Assembly: GCF_029910095.1 (NCBI RefSeq)
Contig: NZ_CP094526.1
Span: 3,968,001-4,032,000, forward strand
Length of the DNA: 64,000 nt
Source: Bradyrhizobium sp. ISRA464
GTDB lineage: Bacteria > Pseudomonadota > Alphaproteobacteria > Rhizobiales > Xanthobacteraceae
Direction of reading: 5' to 3'
Below are positions 35,729-45,383 of this stretch, piece after piece (the stretch's first letter is position 1; every line of letters starts with the position of its first letter). Made by a program: the position numbers and the translations under genes. The notes below the pieces were generated by a model. It was not told the DNA's origin. It saw nothing but the letters and a program-made list of their open reading frames with translations, and searched no databases.

Positions 35729-36697
35729 ATGCTGAGACTGGTTCTGGCTGCGCTGGCGATATTGGCATTCACCGGCATCGCGTCGGCGGAAAAATATCCC
35801 TCGCATCCGATCACCATCGTGGTGCCGTTTGCCGCCGGTGGGCCGTCGGATGCGATGGCGCGCATTCTCGGCGAGCGCATGAAGCAGTCGCTTGGCGAGG
35901 TGTTCCTGATCGAGAACGTGACGGGAGCGGGCGGTTCGATCGGCGTCGGGCGAGCGGTGCGCGCGGCGCCGGACGGCTACACCATCTCGTTCGGCCATCT
36001 CGGCACTCACGTGGCGAATGGTGCGATCTACAAGCTCGGCTACGACCTCGTCGACGATCTCGAGCCGGTGGTGCTGCTGCCGAGCAATCCGATGATCATC
36101 GTCAGCAAGAACGCCGTGCCGGCGAAATCGCTGAAGGAGCTCCTGGAATGGCTGAAGTCGCGGCCGTCGCCGCCGACCGCAGGCACCGCAGGCGCTGGCA
36201 GCGGCAGCCACATCGCCGGGCTCTATTTTGAGAATGTTTCGGGCATCAAGCTGCAATACGTGCCGTATCGCGGCACCGGACCCGCGCTGAATGATCTCGT
36301 CTCCGGCCAGATCGACATCATCATCGATCAAACCTCGAACTCGATCAATCAGGTCCGCGCCGGCACCATCCGTGCCTATGCGGTCACCGACTCCAAGCGG
36401 GTCGAGAATGCGCCCGACATCCCGACCGTCGACGAGGCCGGACTGCCCGGATTGCACATGACGCTGTGGTCGGGCCTGTGGGTGCCGAAGGGTACGCCGA
36501 AGGAGATCGTCGCAAAGCTCAACGCCGCGGCGGTCGAGGCGATGAACGACCCGGCGGTGAGGAAACAGCTCGAAAATCTCGGCCTGCAGATGCCGCCGAA
36601 GGATCAGCTCACGCCGGAGGCGCTCGGCGCCTGGCAGAAGGCGGAGATCGCCAAATGGTGGCCGATGATCAAGGCCGCCAATGTGAAGGTGGATTGA
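35729..36697 (+). CDS. TctC/Bug-family periplasmic solute-binding protein
   Basis: A 322-residue exported protein. The signal peptide (MLRLVLAALAILAFTGIASA, cleavage before EKYPS) is followed by the TctC fold: PITIVVPFAAGGPSDAMARILGERM, VENVTGAGG-type loop (IENVTGAGGSIGVGRAV), PDGYTISFGHLGTH and YVPYRGTGPALNDLVSGQIDIIID, the ligand-binding blocks. Such receptors bind carboxylates for tripartite tricarboxylate transporters, but no TctA or TctB gene is present, so it is an orphan Bug receptor that may work with distant permeases or in sensing. Convergent with slt over a hairpin. Confidence 0.92.
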   Translation: MLRLVLAALAILAFTGIASAEKYPSHPITIVVPFAAGGPSDAMARILGERMKQSLGEVFLIENVTGAGGSIGVGRAVRAAPDGYTISFGHLGTHVANGAIYKLGYDLVDDLEPVVLLPSNPMIIVSKNAVPAKSLKELLEWLKSRPSPPTAGTAGAGSGSHIAGLYFENVSGIKLQYVPYRGTGPALNDLVSGQIDIIIDQTSNSINQVRAGTIRAYAVTDSKRVENAPDIPTVDEAGLPGLHMTLWSGLWVPKGTPKEIVAKLNAAAVEAMNDPAVRKQLENLGLQMPPKDQLTPEALGAWQKAEIAKWWPMIKAANVKVD

Positions 36698-36716
36698 CGG
36701 CGCGATCTTTCCACGC

Positions 36717-36742
36717 GTCGTCCCGGATTTCGCCGGGACGAC
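36717..36742. terminator. Hairpin between convergent tctC-like gene and slt
   Basis: GTCGTCCCGG (36717-36726) and CCGGGACGAC (36733-36742) are perfect 10-base inverted repeats with a 6-base loop. This sequence is also the core of a common dispersed repeat (cgtcgtcccgg...ccgggacgac). Its position 20 bases after one stop and 10 before the other suits a bidirectional terminator, although T-runs are lacking. Confidence 0.55.
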
Positions 36743-36751
36743 ACCATTGGT

Positions 36752-38998
36752 TCACTGCGACGGGATTGCCGATGCCGCCGGCGCCGCATTCGTCTCCTGC
36801 GTCGTGACGCCATCGCCGCCCTTCGCCGCGATCGCCGTGCCGGCGTCTTCGAACCGCGCGCGATAGACGGCGAGGTTCTCCATCACCCGCTCCACGTAAT
36901 TGCGCGTTTCCGAGATCGGGATCCGCTCCACCCAGTCGACCGCGTCGACATTGGGATCGCGCGGATCGCCATAGGCCTTGATCCAGTCGCGGACGCGGCC
37001 GCGGCCGGCGTTGTAGCCTGCAAACGTCATGATGTGGCAGCCGCGATATTCCGACAGCAGCGCGCTCAGCTCGGCGGCGCCCATCTGCGTATTGTAGACG
37101 GGATCGGAGACCATCCGGTCCCAGTCGTAGCTGACCTTAAAGCGCTTGGCGGTATCGCGGCCGGCTTCCGGCGTCACCTGCATCAGCCCGACCGCGTTGG
37201 CCGACGACTTGTCGCGCTGGTCGAACGCGCTCTCGGTGCGCGCCACCGAGTAGGTCATGCTGCGCCCGATATCGGGGGCGATCGGGCTGTGCTTGGGAAT
37301 GCCGATGATCGGGAAGGCGTAGTGGTCGAACGCGAGCCCGCGCCCGAGCGCGATCTTGCCGATCTGCAGCATGGCGCGGGCGTCGTTGCGGCGGCCGGTC
37401 AGCTCGCCGAGCGCCTGGAGCATGTCGACGTCGGAGCTTTGCTCGGCGAGGTCGGCGACGAAATAGAGCACGACATCGGGTTCGCCGATCTCATAAAGCA
37501 TCTCGGCCGCGCGGACCCGTTCGTCGCCGGCCGCCCGGCCGGCCAGCGCGGTCGGCGAGGGTGCGTGCAGGTGGATGCTCTCACGCCCGAGCTTCGCGAG
37601 CGCCAGCTGACCGTAATAGGCGGTCGGGTAGCGCGCCGCGGCCTCGTAATCGGCGCGCATGGCCGCCCTGTTGCCGAGCGCCTCGGCGGCCCGGCCACGC
37701 CAATAGGCAGCGCGCGCCAGCACGATCGGGTTGCTCTGACCTTCGTCGATCCGCGCGAAATGCGCCGCGGCGGTCCGGGCGTCGTCGAGATAGCGGAGCG
37801 CGATCCAGCCGCGCGTGAAGTGGACGTCGGCGCGGTAATACGGGTTGTCCGGCAGCGCCGCGGGGCGGACCACGTCGTACGCGGTCTGGAACTTGCCCTG
37901 GTCGAGCAGCTTGCGCGCGAGCAGGCGCCGTTCGCGCCACCACTGATCCGTATCCTGCTGGGCCATGGTCTCCGGCGCGGCCGCGATCGTTACGCGGGCC
38001 GCGTCGTCGATCCTGTTCTGCACCATGAGCCACTGGATGCGGCAGAGCGTGTAGCCGAGATCGCGGCGGGCATCGGCCGGCACGTCGTCGAGCGCGTCCT
38101 GTGCCTTCTTCGATTGCTCCCGCACCGCGCCGCAGGCCTTCACGATCGCGAGCTCGTCGCTACCGAGCCGTTTCGCGGCGCGCCTGGCGCCGGCGAGGTC
38201 CTTGGCGCCGATCCGCTTGTCCATCCGCGCCCGGTGGTCGGCGCTTGTGAGCAGATCGTGGAAGGCGTCATAGGCGTCGCTTTCGGTGCGATCCGACAGT
38301 TCGTCGGACCGCCAAGCCTTGCGGACCAGCCTCGCTGCGCTGTCGCGGTCGCCTTCGGCGAGCAGCACGCGTGCGAGCGCGAACTTGCCCTTGGCGCTGA
38401 TCGGCTGATCGAGGGTGAAGCCATGGACCGTGGCAGCGTCGCTGCGTTCCTGCCATAGCCGTGCTTCCGCCTGGCGGCGCAACAGCGACATACTCGGCCA
38501 ATCCGGATTGGCGGCAATGAACGCCGCATAGCGGCTGAAATTCGCCTGCGACTCGGAATGGCGCAGCAGGTACCATTCGACGAGCTTGCGCCCGACCGGG
38601 TCGGTGATCTTGGCCTGGATGTCGGTCGCGTCGCTGGTCCTGCCCTTGCGTGCGGCGAGGATCGCGTCCTTGATCGCGGCAAGATCGCCAGAGAGTTGTG
38701 GGGCCGCGGGTTTCTCGGGGGCGGGGGCCTCGTCGCTATCCGCGGATTTTGACGGAGTGGATTTGGCTTTGGCGGATTTGCGCTTGTCGTCACCGCGCTT
38801 GGCGTGCCGGCGCTTGCCGGATGTTTTCTCGCGCGACGCCTTGTCGTGCGCCGTCTTGGCGCCATGCGCCTTCTTGTCAGCGGCTGGCGAGCTCTTGGCC
38901 TGGTGTTGATGATGCGGCTTCGCGGTAACCTTGACCGGAAGCAGGGCGAATACGGCGACGGTGGCGAAGCACGCCAGCGGGCGTAGGCAATGGTTCAT
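36752..38998 (-). CDS. slt: Soluble lytic murein transglycosylase (Slt70-like)
   Basis: A 748-residue periplasmic enzyme cleaving peptidoglycan glycan strands with 1,6-anhydro ends. An N-terminal signal peptide (LRPLACFATVAVFALLPVKVTA) is followed by a Lys/Ala/His-rich spacer (about residues 28-90), then a long helical superhelix (U and L domains, about 100-560) and the C-terminal SLT domain. There RTESAFDQRDKSSANAVGLMQVTPEAG carries the catalytic glutamate near 590, followed by GAAELSALLSEY and MTFAGYNAGRGRVRDW. The final 40 residues are low complexity. It is a single gene, convergent with the tctC-like gene. Confidence 0.95.
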   Translation of the reverse strand: MNHCLRPLACFATVAVFALLPVKVTAKPHHQHQAKSSPAADKKAHGAKTAHDKASREKTSGKRRHAKRGDDKRKSAKAKSTPSKSADSDEAPAPEKPAAPQLSGDLAAIKDAILAARKGRTSDATDIQAKITDPVGRKLVEWYLLRHSESQANFSRYAAFIAANPDWPSMSLLRRQAEARLWQERSDAATVHGFTLDQPISAKGKFALARVLLAEGDRDSAARLVRKAWRSDELSDRTESDAYDAFHDLLTSADHRARMDKRIGAKDLAGARRAAKRLGSDELAIVKACGAVREQSKKAQDALDDVPADARRDLGYTLCRIQWLMVQNRIDDAARVTIAAAPETMAQQDTDQWWRERRLLARKLLDQGKFQTAYDVVRPAALPDNPYYRADVHFTRGWIALRYLDDARTAAAHFARIDEGQSNPIVLARAAYWRGRAAEALGNRAAMRADYEAAARYPTAYYGQLALAKLGRESIHLHAPSPTALAGRAAGDERVRAAEMLYEIGEPDVVLYFVADLAEQSSDVDMLQALGELTGRRNDARAMLQIGKIALGRGLAFDHYAFPIIGIPKHSPIAPDIGRSMTYSVARTESAFDQRDKSSANAVGLMQVTPEAGRDTAKRFKVSYDWDRMVSDPVYNTQMGAAELSALLSEYRGCHIMTFAGYNAGRGRVRDWIKAYGDPRDPNVDAVDWVERIPISETRNYVERVMENLAVYRARFEDAGTAIAAKGGDGVTTQETNAAPAASAIPSQ

Positions 38999-39236
38999 TC
39001 CCTGGTCCCCCCTGCGAAACCATCAGGCACAAACACGCTTCATACGCGGCACAATCGGCCGCAGATTATCAGACCCCGATTCACGACCCCTTAAGACTGC
39101 CGCAACTCAACAGGGAAAACGCGGCGAAATGTGGAATTGAGGGTGTGGAACCCACAGGGAACCCGAAGTTCCATGCTGTGCGACAGCCGTTGGAGCCGGC
39201 GAAGATGAGAGCGGAGCGATGCTGGAGAGAGGATCC

Positions 39237-40091
39237 ATGGCGCGAGAAGTTCGGCTGAAAACCATCCTCGACGGCGGCCGCTATTTCGAGGGCCCGCGGT
39301 GGCATAACGGGCGGCTGTGGTTCGTCGACTGCATGGCGCGGACGCTGCTCAGCATCAGCCCGTCGGGCGAACGGCAGGAGCATGCCGCCGTGACCGACGA
39401 TACGCCGTGCGGCCTCGGCGTGCTGCCCAATGGCGACGTCGTGGTGCTCACGATGTTCAGGAAACGGCTGCTGCGATTTGCCGGTGGCAAGCTCTCGCTC
39501 TACGCCGACCTCTCGCAGCTCGCCGCCGGCACGATCGACGATATGGTCGTCAACGGCCAGGGGCGGGCCTATGTCGGCGACCTCGGTTTCGACCTGCCGC
39601 CGCCGGATGGCCGCGGCGCGGTCGGCCGCATCGTCCTGGTGATGCCGGATGGTAGCGCGCGTGTCGTCGCCGACGGCTTGCAGTTTCCGAACGGCATTGC
39701 CGTCTCGTCGGATCACCGCCGGCTCGTCGTCGCCGAAATGGATGGCGCGTGCCTTGCCGACTACGACATCGCGCCGGACGGCAGCCTGCAGCTGCGCAGG
39801 CGGCTGGGCCGCGTGAACGAGCCCGACGGCATCTGCCTCGATCGCGACGGATCGGTCTGGGTCGCGTCCTTCACCGAGGACGCCTTCGTCCGGATCGATC
39901 GCGACGGCGTGGAGCGCGAGCGCATTGCCGTACCCGGCCGCCGCGCGCTGGCCTGCGCGCTCGGCGGTGCCGAACGGCGAACGTTGTTCTGCCTGAGTGC
40001 CGCGACCTCGTATGAGGACCTGCGCAAGGGCAAATCGGCGTCGCGGATCGATGTCGTCGAGGTCGAGACGCCAGGCGACGGCTATCCGTAG
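39237..40091 (+). CDS. SMP-30/gluconolactonase family protein
   Basis: A 284-residue six-bladed beta-propeller lactonase. The start at ATG 39237 has GAGAGGATCC upstream; an in-frame ATG at 39219 would add 6 residues. Metal ligands of the family are visible: a glutamate in GRYFEGPRW, asparagines in the stretch around FPNGIAVSSDHRRLVVAE, and aspartate in VNEPDGICLDRDGSVWVASF. Members hydrolyse sugar lactones or other esters. The substrate is unknown; a link to sugar-acid catabolism further downstream is possible but distant. No signal peptide. Monocistronic. Confidence 0.88.
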   Translation: MAREVRLKTILDGGRYFEGPRWHNGRLWFVDCMARTLLSISPSGERQEHAAVTDDTPCGLGVLPNGDVVVLTMFRKRLLRFAGGKLSLYADLSQLAAGTIDDMVVNGQGRAYVGDLGFDLPPPDGRGAVGRIVLVMPDGSARVVADGLQFPNGIAVSSDHRRLVVAEMDGACLADYDIAPDGSLQLRRRLGRVNEPDGICLDRDGSVWVASFTEDAFVRIDRDGVERERIAVPGRRALACALGGAERRTLFCLSAATSYEDLRKGKSASRIDVVEVETPGDGYP

Positions 40092-40396
40092 GACAGCTCC
40101 CGCTACGCGCGAGGACGTGGGCGTGGGTAGTTCAATGACAGTAGTGGTTCCCGCGAGGCGTCATAAGGACCAATAATACATGGTTGCGCGGCAGCCACGA
40201 TTGTGTCGCTGTCGCAACAGTTCCTGAACATTTAACCTTACATCGAGCTGACCCTTGTGCTCGCCGCTTTTTGGCCACACCCCTCCGTGAGAGCATTATT
40301 CATAAAGTTGATTTCGCCAGCGCTCGCGACGACGACGGGACATTCTTGATCCTTCCGGCGTTTGGGTGTGGGGAGGCTGGGAAACAGGTTCGCGCG
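40092..40396 (+). other. Intergenic region upstream of ilvD
   Basis: About 305 bases without a convincing gene. The ilvD frame stays open for 71 codons upstream of the start used, but that part has no IlvD similarity. A stretch at 40114-40172 resembles the 5' half of an alphaproteobacterial tRNA-Gly without forming an intact cloverleaf. An AT-richer segment (40220-40310) is the likely promoter region. No attenuator-type leader peptide rich in branched amino acids was seen. Confidence 0.5.
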
Positions 40397-42121
40397 ATGA
40401 ACGCCAAGACGAGCATCAAGGGCAGGCTGCCGAGCCGTCACGTGACGGAAGGGCCCGAACGCGCGCCGCACCGGTCCTACCTCTACGCCATGGGGCTAAC
40501 GACAGCCCAGATTCATCAACCGTTTGTCGGCGTCGCTTCATGTTGGAATGAAGCTGCTCCGTGCAACATCTCGCTGATGCGCCAGGCCCAGGCAGTGAAG
40601 AAGGGCGTGGCATCGGCCGGCGGCACGCCGCGCGAATTCTGCACCATCACCGTCACCGACGGTATCGCCATGGGCCATGACGGCATGCGCTCGTCGCTGC
40701 CGTCGCGCGAATGCATCGCCGACTCGGTCGAGCTTACGGTCCGCGGCCACGCCTATGACGCGCTCGTCGGGCTCGCCGGCTGCGACAAGTCGTTGCCGGG
40801 CATGATGATGGCGATGGTGCGGCTGAACGTGCCTTCGATCTTCATCTACGGCGGCTCGATCCTGCCCGGCAACTTCCGCGGGCAGCCGGTTACCGTGCAG
40901 GACATGTTCGAGGCGGTCGGCAAGCACTCGGTCGGCGCGATGTCGGACGAGGATTTGGACGAAATAGAGCGGGTGGCGTGCCCCTCGGCCGGCGCCTGTG
41001 GCGCCCAGTTCACCGCCAACACCATGGCGACGGTCTCCGAGGCGATCGGCCTGGCGCTCCCGTATTCTGCCGGGGCTCCGGCGCCTTACGAGATCCGCGA
41101 CTCCTTCTGCGCCGCCGCCGGCGAGAAGGTGATGGAGCTGATCGAGAAAAAGATCCGGCCGCGCGACATCGTGACCCGGAAATCCCTTGAAAATGCAGCG
41201 GCTGTCGTGGCGGCGTCCGGCGGCTCGACCAATGCTGCGTTGCATCTGCCGGCGATCGCGCACGAGTGCGGAATCAAATTCAATTTGTTCGATGTTGCGG
41301 AAATCTTCAAAAAGACTCCTTACGTCGCGGATTTGAAGCCGGGCGGCCGTTATGTTGCCAAAGACATGTTTGAAGCTGGCGGCATTCCGCTGCTGATGAA
41401 GACGCTGCTCGATAATGGCCACCTGCACGGGGATTGCCTGACCGTCACGGGCCGAACGATCGCCGAAAACCTCAAAAGCGTGAAATGGAATCCGCACCAG
41501 GACGTGGTGCGGCCAGCTGACAAGCCGATCACCGTGACAGGTGGCGTTGTCGGGCTGAAGGGTAATCTCGCTCCGGAGGGTGCGATCGTGAAGGTCGCGG
41601 GTATGTCCAATCTGAAGTTTACGGGCCCGGCCCGGTGCTTCGACCGCGAGGAAGATGCCTTCGAGGCCGTCCAGAAACGCACCTACAAGGAAGGCGAGGT
41701 TATCGTCATCCGCTACGAGGGCCCCAAGGGCGGCCCCGGCATGCGGGAGATGCTGGCGACCACGGCCGCGCTGACCGGGCAGGGCATGGGCGGCAAGGTC
41801 GCGCTGATCACGGACGGCCGGTTCTCCGGCGCCACCCGTGGCTTCTGCATCGGCCATATTGGGCCTGAAGCAGCCGTCGGCGGGCCGATCGCCCTGTTGC
41901 AGGACGGCGACGTCATCGAGATCGATGCCGACGTCGGTGTTCTTAACGTAAATTTGAGCGACGCCGAGCTCGCAAATCGTAAGACCAAATGGGCCCCTCG
42001 CGCGACGAACCATACATCTGGTGCGCTGTGGAAGTACGCCGAGCAAGTAGGGCCGGCGGTGGATGGCGCCGTCACCCATCCGGGTGGCGCGCACGAGAAA
42101 CAGTGTTATGCGGACGTTTAG
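40397..42121 (+). CDS. ilvD: Dihydroxy-acid dehydratase
   Basis: A 574-residue iron-sulfur enzyme of valine, leucine and isoleucine synthesis. ATG 40397 ([19 protein letters not shown]) gives the typical length. Cluster-binding motifs are [31 protein letters not shown] and [16 protein letters not shown]; active-site regions [33 protein letters not shown] and [19 protein letters not shown] are intact. The three spaced cysteines fit the oxygen-tolerant [2Fe-2S] or related form, but cluster type cannot be settled. Its last 14 bases overlap the exoR start. Confidence 0.97.
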   Translation: MNAKTSIKGRLPSRHVTEGPERAPHRSYLYAMGLTTAQIHQPFVGVASCWNEAAPCNISLMRQAQAVKKGVASAGGTPREFCTITVTDGIAMGHDGMRSSLPSRECIADSVELTVRGHAYDALVGLAGCDKSLPGMMMAMVRLNVPSIFIYGGSILPGNFRGQPVTVQDMFEAVGKHSVGAMSDEDLDEIERVACPSAGACGAQFTANTMATVSEAIGLALPYSAGAPAPYEIRDSFCAAAGEKVMELIEKKIRPRDIVTRKSLENAAAVVAASGGSTNAALHLPAIAHECGIKFNLFDVAEIFKKTPYVADLKPGGRYVAKDMFEAGGIPLLMKTLLDNGHLHGDCLTVTGRTIAENLKSVKWNPHQDVVRPADKPITVTGGVVGLKGNLAPEGAIVKVAGMSNLKFTGPARCFDREEDAFEAVQKRTYKEGEVIVIRYEGPKGGPGMREMLATTAALTGQGMGGKVALITDGRFSGATRGFCIGHIGPEAAVGGPIALLQDGDVIEIDADVGVLNVNLSDAELANRKTKWAPRATNHTSGALWKYAEQVGPAVDGAVTHPGGAHEKQCYADV

Positions 42122-42935
42122 GCGTACGATATTGGCGTTTGCGTTAGGGGCCATTCCGGTGGCGGGCCCCGGATTCGGATTCGACGGAGCCCCGGTCAAC
42201 CCGAAGGATACAGCGCTCCCTGTGGTTTCGCCTCAGCCCGGTACGGCGGCTGCCCTGAAGCGGGCTGCGGCGCCGGCAGGTTCGGTCGACACCCTGCCGA
42301 ACTCCACCGTCATGTCGCTGGCCGAGAGCGGTCATCCGATCGCGCAGTGGAAGCTCGGCAAAATGTACGCCGATGGGGATGGGGTCGCGCAGGACGATCT
42401 GCGGGCATTCGAATATTTCAGCCGGATTGCCAATGCGCATGCCGAGGATTCGCCGTCGGCGCCGCAGGCGTCGGTCGTGGCGAACGCCTTCGTGGCGCTC
42501 GGACGCTACTATCTGAGTGGCATTCCCAATTCCAAGATCAAGCCGGATACCGAGCGGGCGCGGGAGATGTTCTCCTACGCCGCGTCTTATTTCGGGAACG
42601 CCGATGCCCAGTACGACCTCGCCAGGCTGTACCTGAAGACGCCGGACGCCTCGCGGGACGACTTCCGCTACGGCGCCCGCTGGCTCGGTCTCGCCGCGCA
42701 GAAGGGCCAGCACCAGGCGCAGGCGCTGCTCGGCCAGATGCTGTTCAACGGCGACCGCCTGCCGCCGCAGCGGGCGCGCGGCCTGATGTGGCTGACGCTC
42801 GCGCGCGACAGCGCGACGCCGGACGAGACCTGGATCAAGGAAAGCTACAACCGGGCGATCGCCAAGGCCTCCGACGATGATCGCGCGATGGCGCTGCAGA
42901 TGCTAGAGCACTGGGTGCAGGGCCGCCGGGACTAG
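42108..42935 (+). CDS. exoR: ExoR-like Sel1-repeat periplasmic regulator
   Basis: A 275-residue exported protein. ATG 42108 gives [20 protein letters not shown], a signal peptide; the gene begins 14 bases before the ilvD stop in another frame. Sel1-type repeats follow: [69 protein letters not shown] and [21 protein letters not shown]. The order and spacing (including GIPNSKI and [18 protein letters not shown]) resemble Sinorhizobium ExoR, the periplasmic inhibitor of the ExoS/ChvI two-component system that controls succinoglycan and motility. Equivalent function here is inference; no exoS or chvI is nearby. Confidence 0.82.
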   Translation: MRTFRRTILAFALGAIPVAGPGFGFDGAPVNPKDTALPVVSPQPGTAAALKRAAAPAGSVDTLPNSTVMSLAESGHPIAQWKLGKMYADGDGVAQDDLRAFEYFSRIANAHAEDSPSAPQASVVANAFVALGRYYLSGIPNSKIKPDTERAREMFSYAASYFGNADAQYDLARLYLKTPDASRDDFRYGARWLGLAAQKGQHQAQALLGQMLFNGDRLPPQRARGLMWLTLARDSATPDETWIKESYNRAIAKASDDDRAMALQMLEHWVQGRRD

Positions 42936-43008
42936 CGCGCGATCCGGAAAAATGGGTACCGGTTTTCCCTGCGACAAGCGCGAAGCGCTTGCGCGTAGAT
43001 CACGCGCC
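42936..43008. repeat. Palindromic repeat, long form, after exoR
   Basis: Directly after the exoR stop: GCGCGATCCGGAAAA, then GGTACCGGTTTTCC, then the extra arm AAGCGCGAAGCGCTTGCGCG and GATCACGCGC. It is the same family as 10299-10370 in opposite orientation, with CATG changed to CGCG in both outer arms, a paired change that keeps the stem. It separates convergent exoR and the MFS gene. Confidence 0.7.
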
Positions 43009-43044
43009 GACTTGTAAGACTTCCCCGACGGCCGCTGGCGGTCG

Positions 43045-44409
43045 TCAGTCGTGCTCGTAACCATACACCTCCGGCAGGATGAAGATCGCGGAGAGCAGCC
43101 CGATCAGCGGGAAGATCGCGACGAACAGCGTCGCATTGGCCTGGCCGATCGCCGCGAACAGCGACGGGAACAGGAAGATCGCCAGGAACGACGGCAGCTT
43201 CACGAACATGTAGGCGAAGCCCGACGCGGTGCCGCGATATTGCGGCTTGGCGACCATGGTCGGGATCGTCATGCAGTTCGAGGCGTCCCAATAGTGGCCC
43301 CACAGCATGCCGGCGGCGGCGAACGGCAGGATGTATTTGTGGTCGGTGTAGAGCGCGGCCGCCGCGACCAGCAGCGAGACCAGCACAATCCCGAAGCCTG
43401 CGATGGCGATGCCGCGATGGCCGATCTTCGGTGTTAGCAACGGTCCGACCCAGCCTGACACTGCCGCGAACGTGAACAGCGCCATGGTAACGAGATTGTT
43501 GCCGAGGACGGTCGAGACGCCGACCATCGCGAACAGCACCGGCAAATAGAAGGCGAAGGTGGAGAACTCGCTGCCTTGGGCGAAGCAGGCGATCCAGCCG
43601 TACAGCGTGGCGCGCCAGCGGATCGGATCCTTGCGGAGATCGGCGATGAATGCGGACGTGCTCGGCTTCGGCATCACCACGTCCTGGTCGGGCAGCATCG
43701 CCAGGTCGTCGTTGTACATGTGTCGCGCGACCTGCTTGGCCTCGCGGAAACGGCCCCGCTGCACCAGCCACACGGCGGTTTCGGGCACGTCGTGGCGCAT
43801 GATCAGGATGATCAGCGCGGGTACGGCGCCAAGACCGAGCGTGACGCGCCACAACGTCTCGTGTTGCATGTTGGTGAGCAGGAACAGGATGATGACGCCG
43901 ATCGTCAGCACCTCGCCGACCGCGAACATGAATTGCCAGCGGTTGCCCATGACCTCGCGGTCGCCCTTGGCCATGGATTCCATGATGTAGGTGTAGCCGG
44001 TCGAGATGTCGCTGCCGAGCGGAATGCCGAGCAGGAAGCGGATCACGATCAGCCAGGTCACGTTGGGCACGACGGCCTGCGCCAGCGCCAGCACGATGAA
44101 CATGATCATGGTCGCGATGAACATCACGCGGCGGCCGATCTTGTCGGACAGCCATCCGCCGATCAACGCTCCGATCAGCGCGCCGCCCTGCGTGCCGGCT
44201 GCGGCGAGCCCGAGCATCAGCGGATCGGGATTGTACTGCTCCTTGATGAAGATCAGCACGAAGGCGATCGAGTAGAGATCCCAGGCCTCGACCAGGATCG
44301 AGGCCATCATCAGCCAGCCGACCTTGTTGCCCCTGGGGCTGTAGTTCGTGACGAGGTGGCGGACCGCGCTGTCGATCGCCGTTTGCTGCGGAAGTGCCAT
44401 CGTGGTCAT
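43045..44409 (-). CDS. MFS transporter, metabolite:H+ symporter-like (sugar acid?)
   Basis: A 454-residue 12-helix permease. ATG 44409 lies 6 bases after GGGAGGA; an ATG 6 bases earlier sits too close to it. Helix 1 (GWLMMASILVEAWDLYSIAFVLIFI) and GALIGGWLSDKIGRRVMFIATMIMFI match the MFS D-R/K-x-GRR motif. RFLLGIPLGSDISTGYTYIMESMAKGDR after helix 4 fits the sugar/organic acid symporter branch. It follows the GntR regulator by 29 bases and is divergent from three catabolic genes, so its substrate is probably the sugar acid they degrade. Confidence 0.88.
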   Translation of the reverse strand: MTTMALPQQTAIDSAVRHLVTNYSPRGNKVGWLMMASILVEAWDLYSIAFVLIFIKEQYNPDPLMLGLAAAGTQGGALIGALIGGWLSDKIGRRVMFIATMIMFIVLALAQAVVPNVTWLIVIRFLLGIPLGSDISTGYTYIMESMAKGDREVMGNRWQFMFAVGEVLTIGVIILFLLTNMQHETLWRVTLGLGAVPALIILIMRHDVPETAVWLVQRGRFREAKQVARHMYNDDLAMLPDQDVVMPKPSTSAFIADLRKDPIRWRATLYGWIACFAQGSEFSTFAFYLPVLFAMVGVSTVLGNNLVTMALFTFAAVSGWVGPLLTPKIGHRGIAIAGFGIVLVSLLVAAAALYTDHKYILPFAAAGMLWGHYWDASNCMTIPTMVAKPQYRGTASGFAYMFVKLPSFLAIFLFPSLFAAIGQANATLFVAIFPLIGLLSAIFILPEVYGYEHD

Positions 44410-44438
44410 TGCCATTCCTCCCGTTGTCCGTTGAAGGG

Positions 44439-45203
44439 TTACGCGCCGAGCAGCGGCTCGATGCTGCAATCGAGCAGCCGCGGATCGATGCCGGCTTCCA
44501 TGCCCTCGAACATCGTGTCCATGTGATCGATCAGCGCGTCGCTCGCGGCCATCGCGCGGTCAACGCGGCGGTTGGCCACCGCGTTGAGAATGGCGAGATG
44601 GCTGTCGATGGTGCCCGCCAGGTCGGCCTGTCCGGGCATGTAGCTGTGATGGATGAAGCCAATGCGGCGATAGATGGTGTGCAGCGGCCGCAGTGTGTGA
44701 GCAAGGAAAGGTTCGCCGGCGGCGGCCAGGATCAGGCCGTCGATGCGGCGGTCGAGGCTGTTGAATTCGTCGAGCGTCAGCGTCGCCCGCTTGTCCTTCA
44801 TCACCCGCTCGATGTGCAGGGCCTGATTGCGATGCGAGAGGCTGGCGCGCTCGGCGGCAAGCCGAATGACGAAGCGTTCGAGGTCGCGCCGCAGCGCCAG
44901 CAGCAGGCGCTCGCGCGCCAGGTCGATCGGCGCGATCTGTAGCCCGTGGCGCGGGCGGATGATGATCAGTGTGTCGGCGGCCAGCGTGCTGACGGCGTTG
45001 TGCACCGGCGTCCGGCCGAAGCCGGTGAGGGTCTGCAGGTCCTGCACGGTGAGGAACTGGCCCGGCTTGAGCTCGCAATTGACCAGCAGATCCTCGATCC
45101 GCTGATAGGCGAGTTCGAAAAAGTTGATGCGGTTGCGCCGGCCAGGGGCCTCGTCCCCATCGCCGGGACGTACGATTTGAAGCGCGCGCTTGCGCCGTAC
45201 CAT
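44439..45203 (-). CDS. GntR-family transcriptional regulator (FCD/FadR-like)
   Basis: A 254-residue repressor-type regulator. ATG 45203 has GGGAGGAAAGC upstream. The winged helix (about residues 25-95: FELAYQRIEDLLVNCELKPGQFLTVQDLQTLTGFGRTPVHNAVSTLAADTLIIIRPRHGLQI) is followed by the helical FCD effector domain (about 105-240), with EFNSLDRRIDGLILAAAGEPFL and DSHLAILNAVANRRVDRAMAASDALIDHM giving the metal or ligand-binding histidines. It is the first gene of a minus-strand pair with the MFS permease and probably controls both it and the divergent enzymes. An AT-rich TTGT-N8-ACAA site lies in the shared promoter region. Confidence 0.92.
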   Translation of the reverse strand: MVRRKRALQIVRPGDGDEAPGRRNRINFFELAYQRIEDLLVNCELKPGQFLTVQDLQTLTGFGRTPVHNAVSTLAADTLIIIRPRHGLQIAPIDLARERLLLALRRDLERFVIRLAAERASLSHRNQALHIERVMKDKRATLTLDEFNSLDRRIDGLILAAAGEPFLAHTLRPLHTIYRRIGFIHHSYMPGQADLAGTIDSHLAILNAVANRRVDRAMAASDALIDHMDTMFEGMEAGIDPRLLDCSIEPLLGA

Positions 45204-45269
45204 TGCTTTCCTCCCGCCGGCCCGCGTCCATTGCGTGAGCCCGATTGATCGGCGCCTGCTTAAAACATG

Positions 45270-45285
45270 TTGTGAAATATTACAA
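45270..45285. promoter_or_regulatory. Candidate GntR operator in the divergent promoter region
   Basis: TTGTGAAATATTACAA is a near-palindrome (TTGT-N8-ACAA) in an AT-rich patch between the regulator and the enolase-superfamily gene. FadR/FCD-type GntR proteins bind TNGT-N-ACNA-like sites. The central position, 66 bases from the regulator start and 98 from the enzyme start, suits control of both promoters. Confidence 0.4.
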
Positions 45286-45383
45286 GCGGTCGTATCAACG
45301 GACCTCAAGGCCTCCGCGACAGGGGCGCATTCGCAATCAAGAATAAGGGCCCGTGCGCAAGCGGGTTCCGGGAGGAAATCGCG

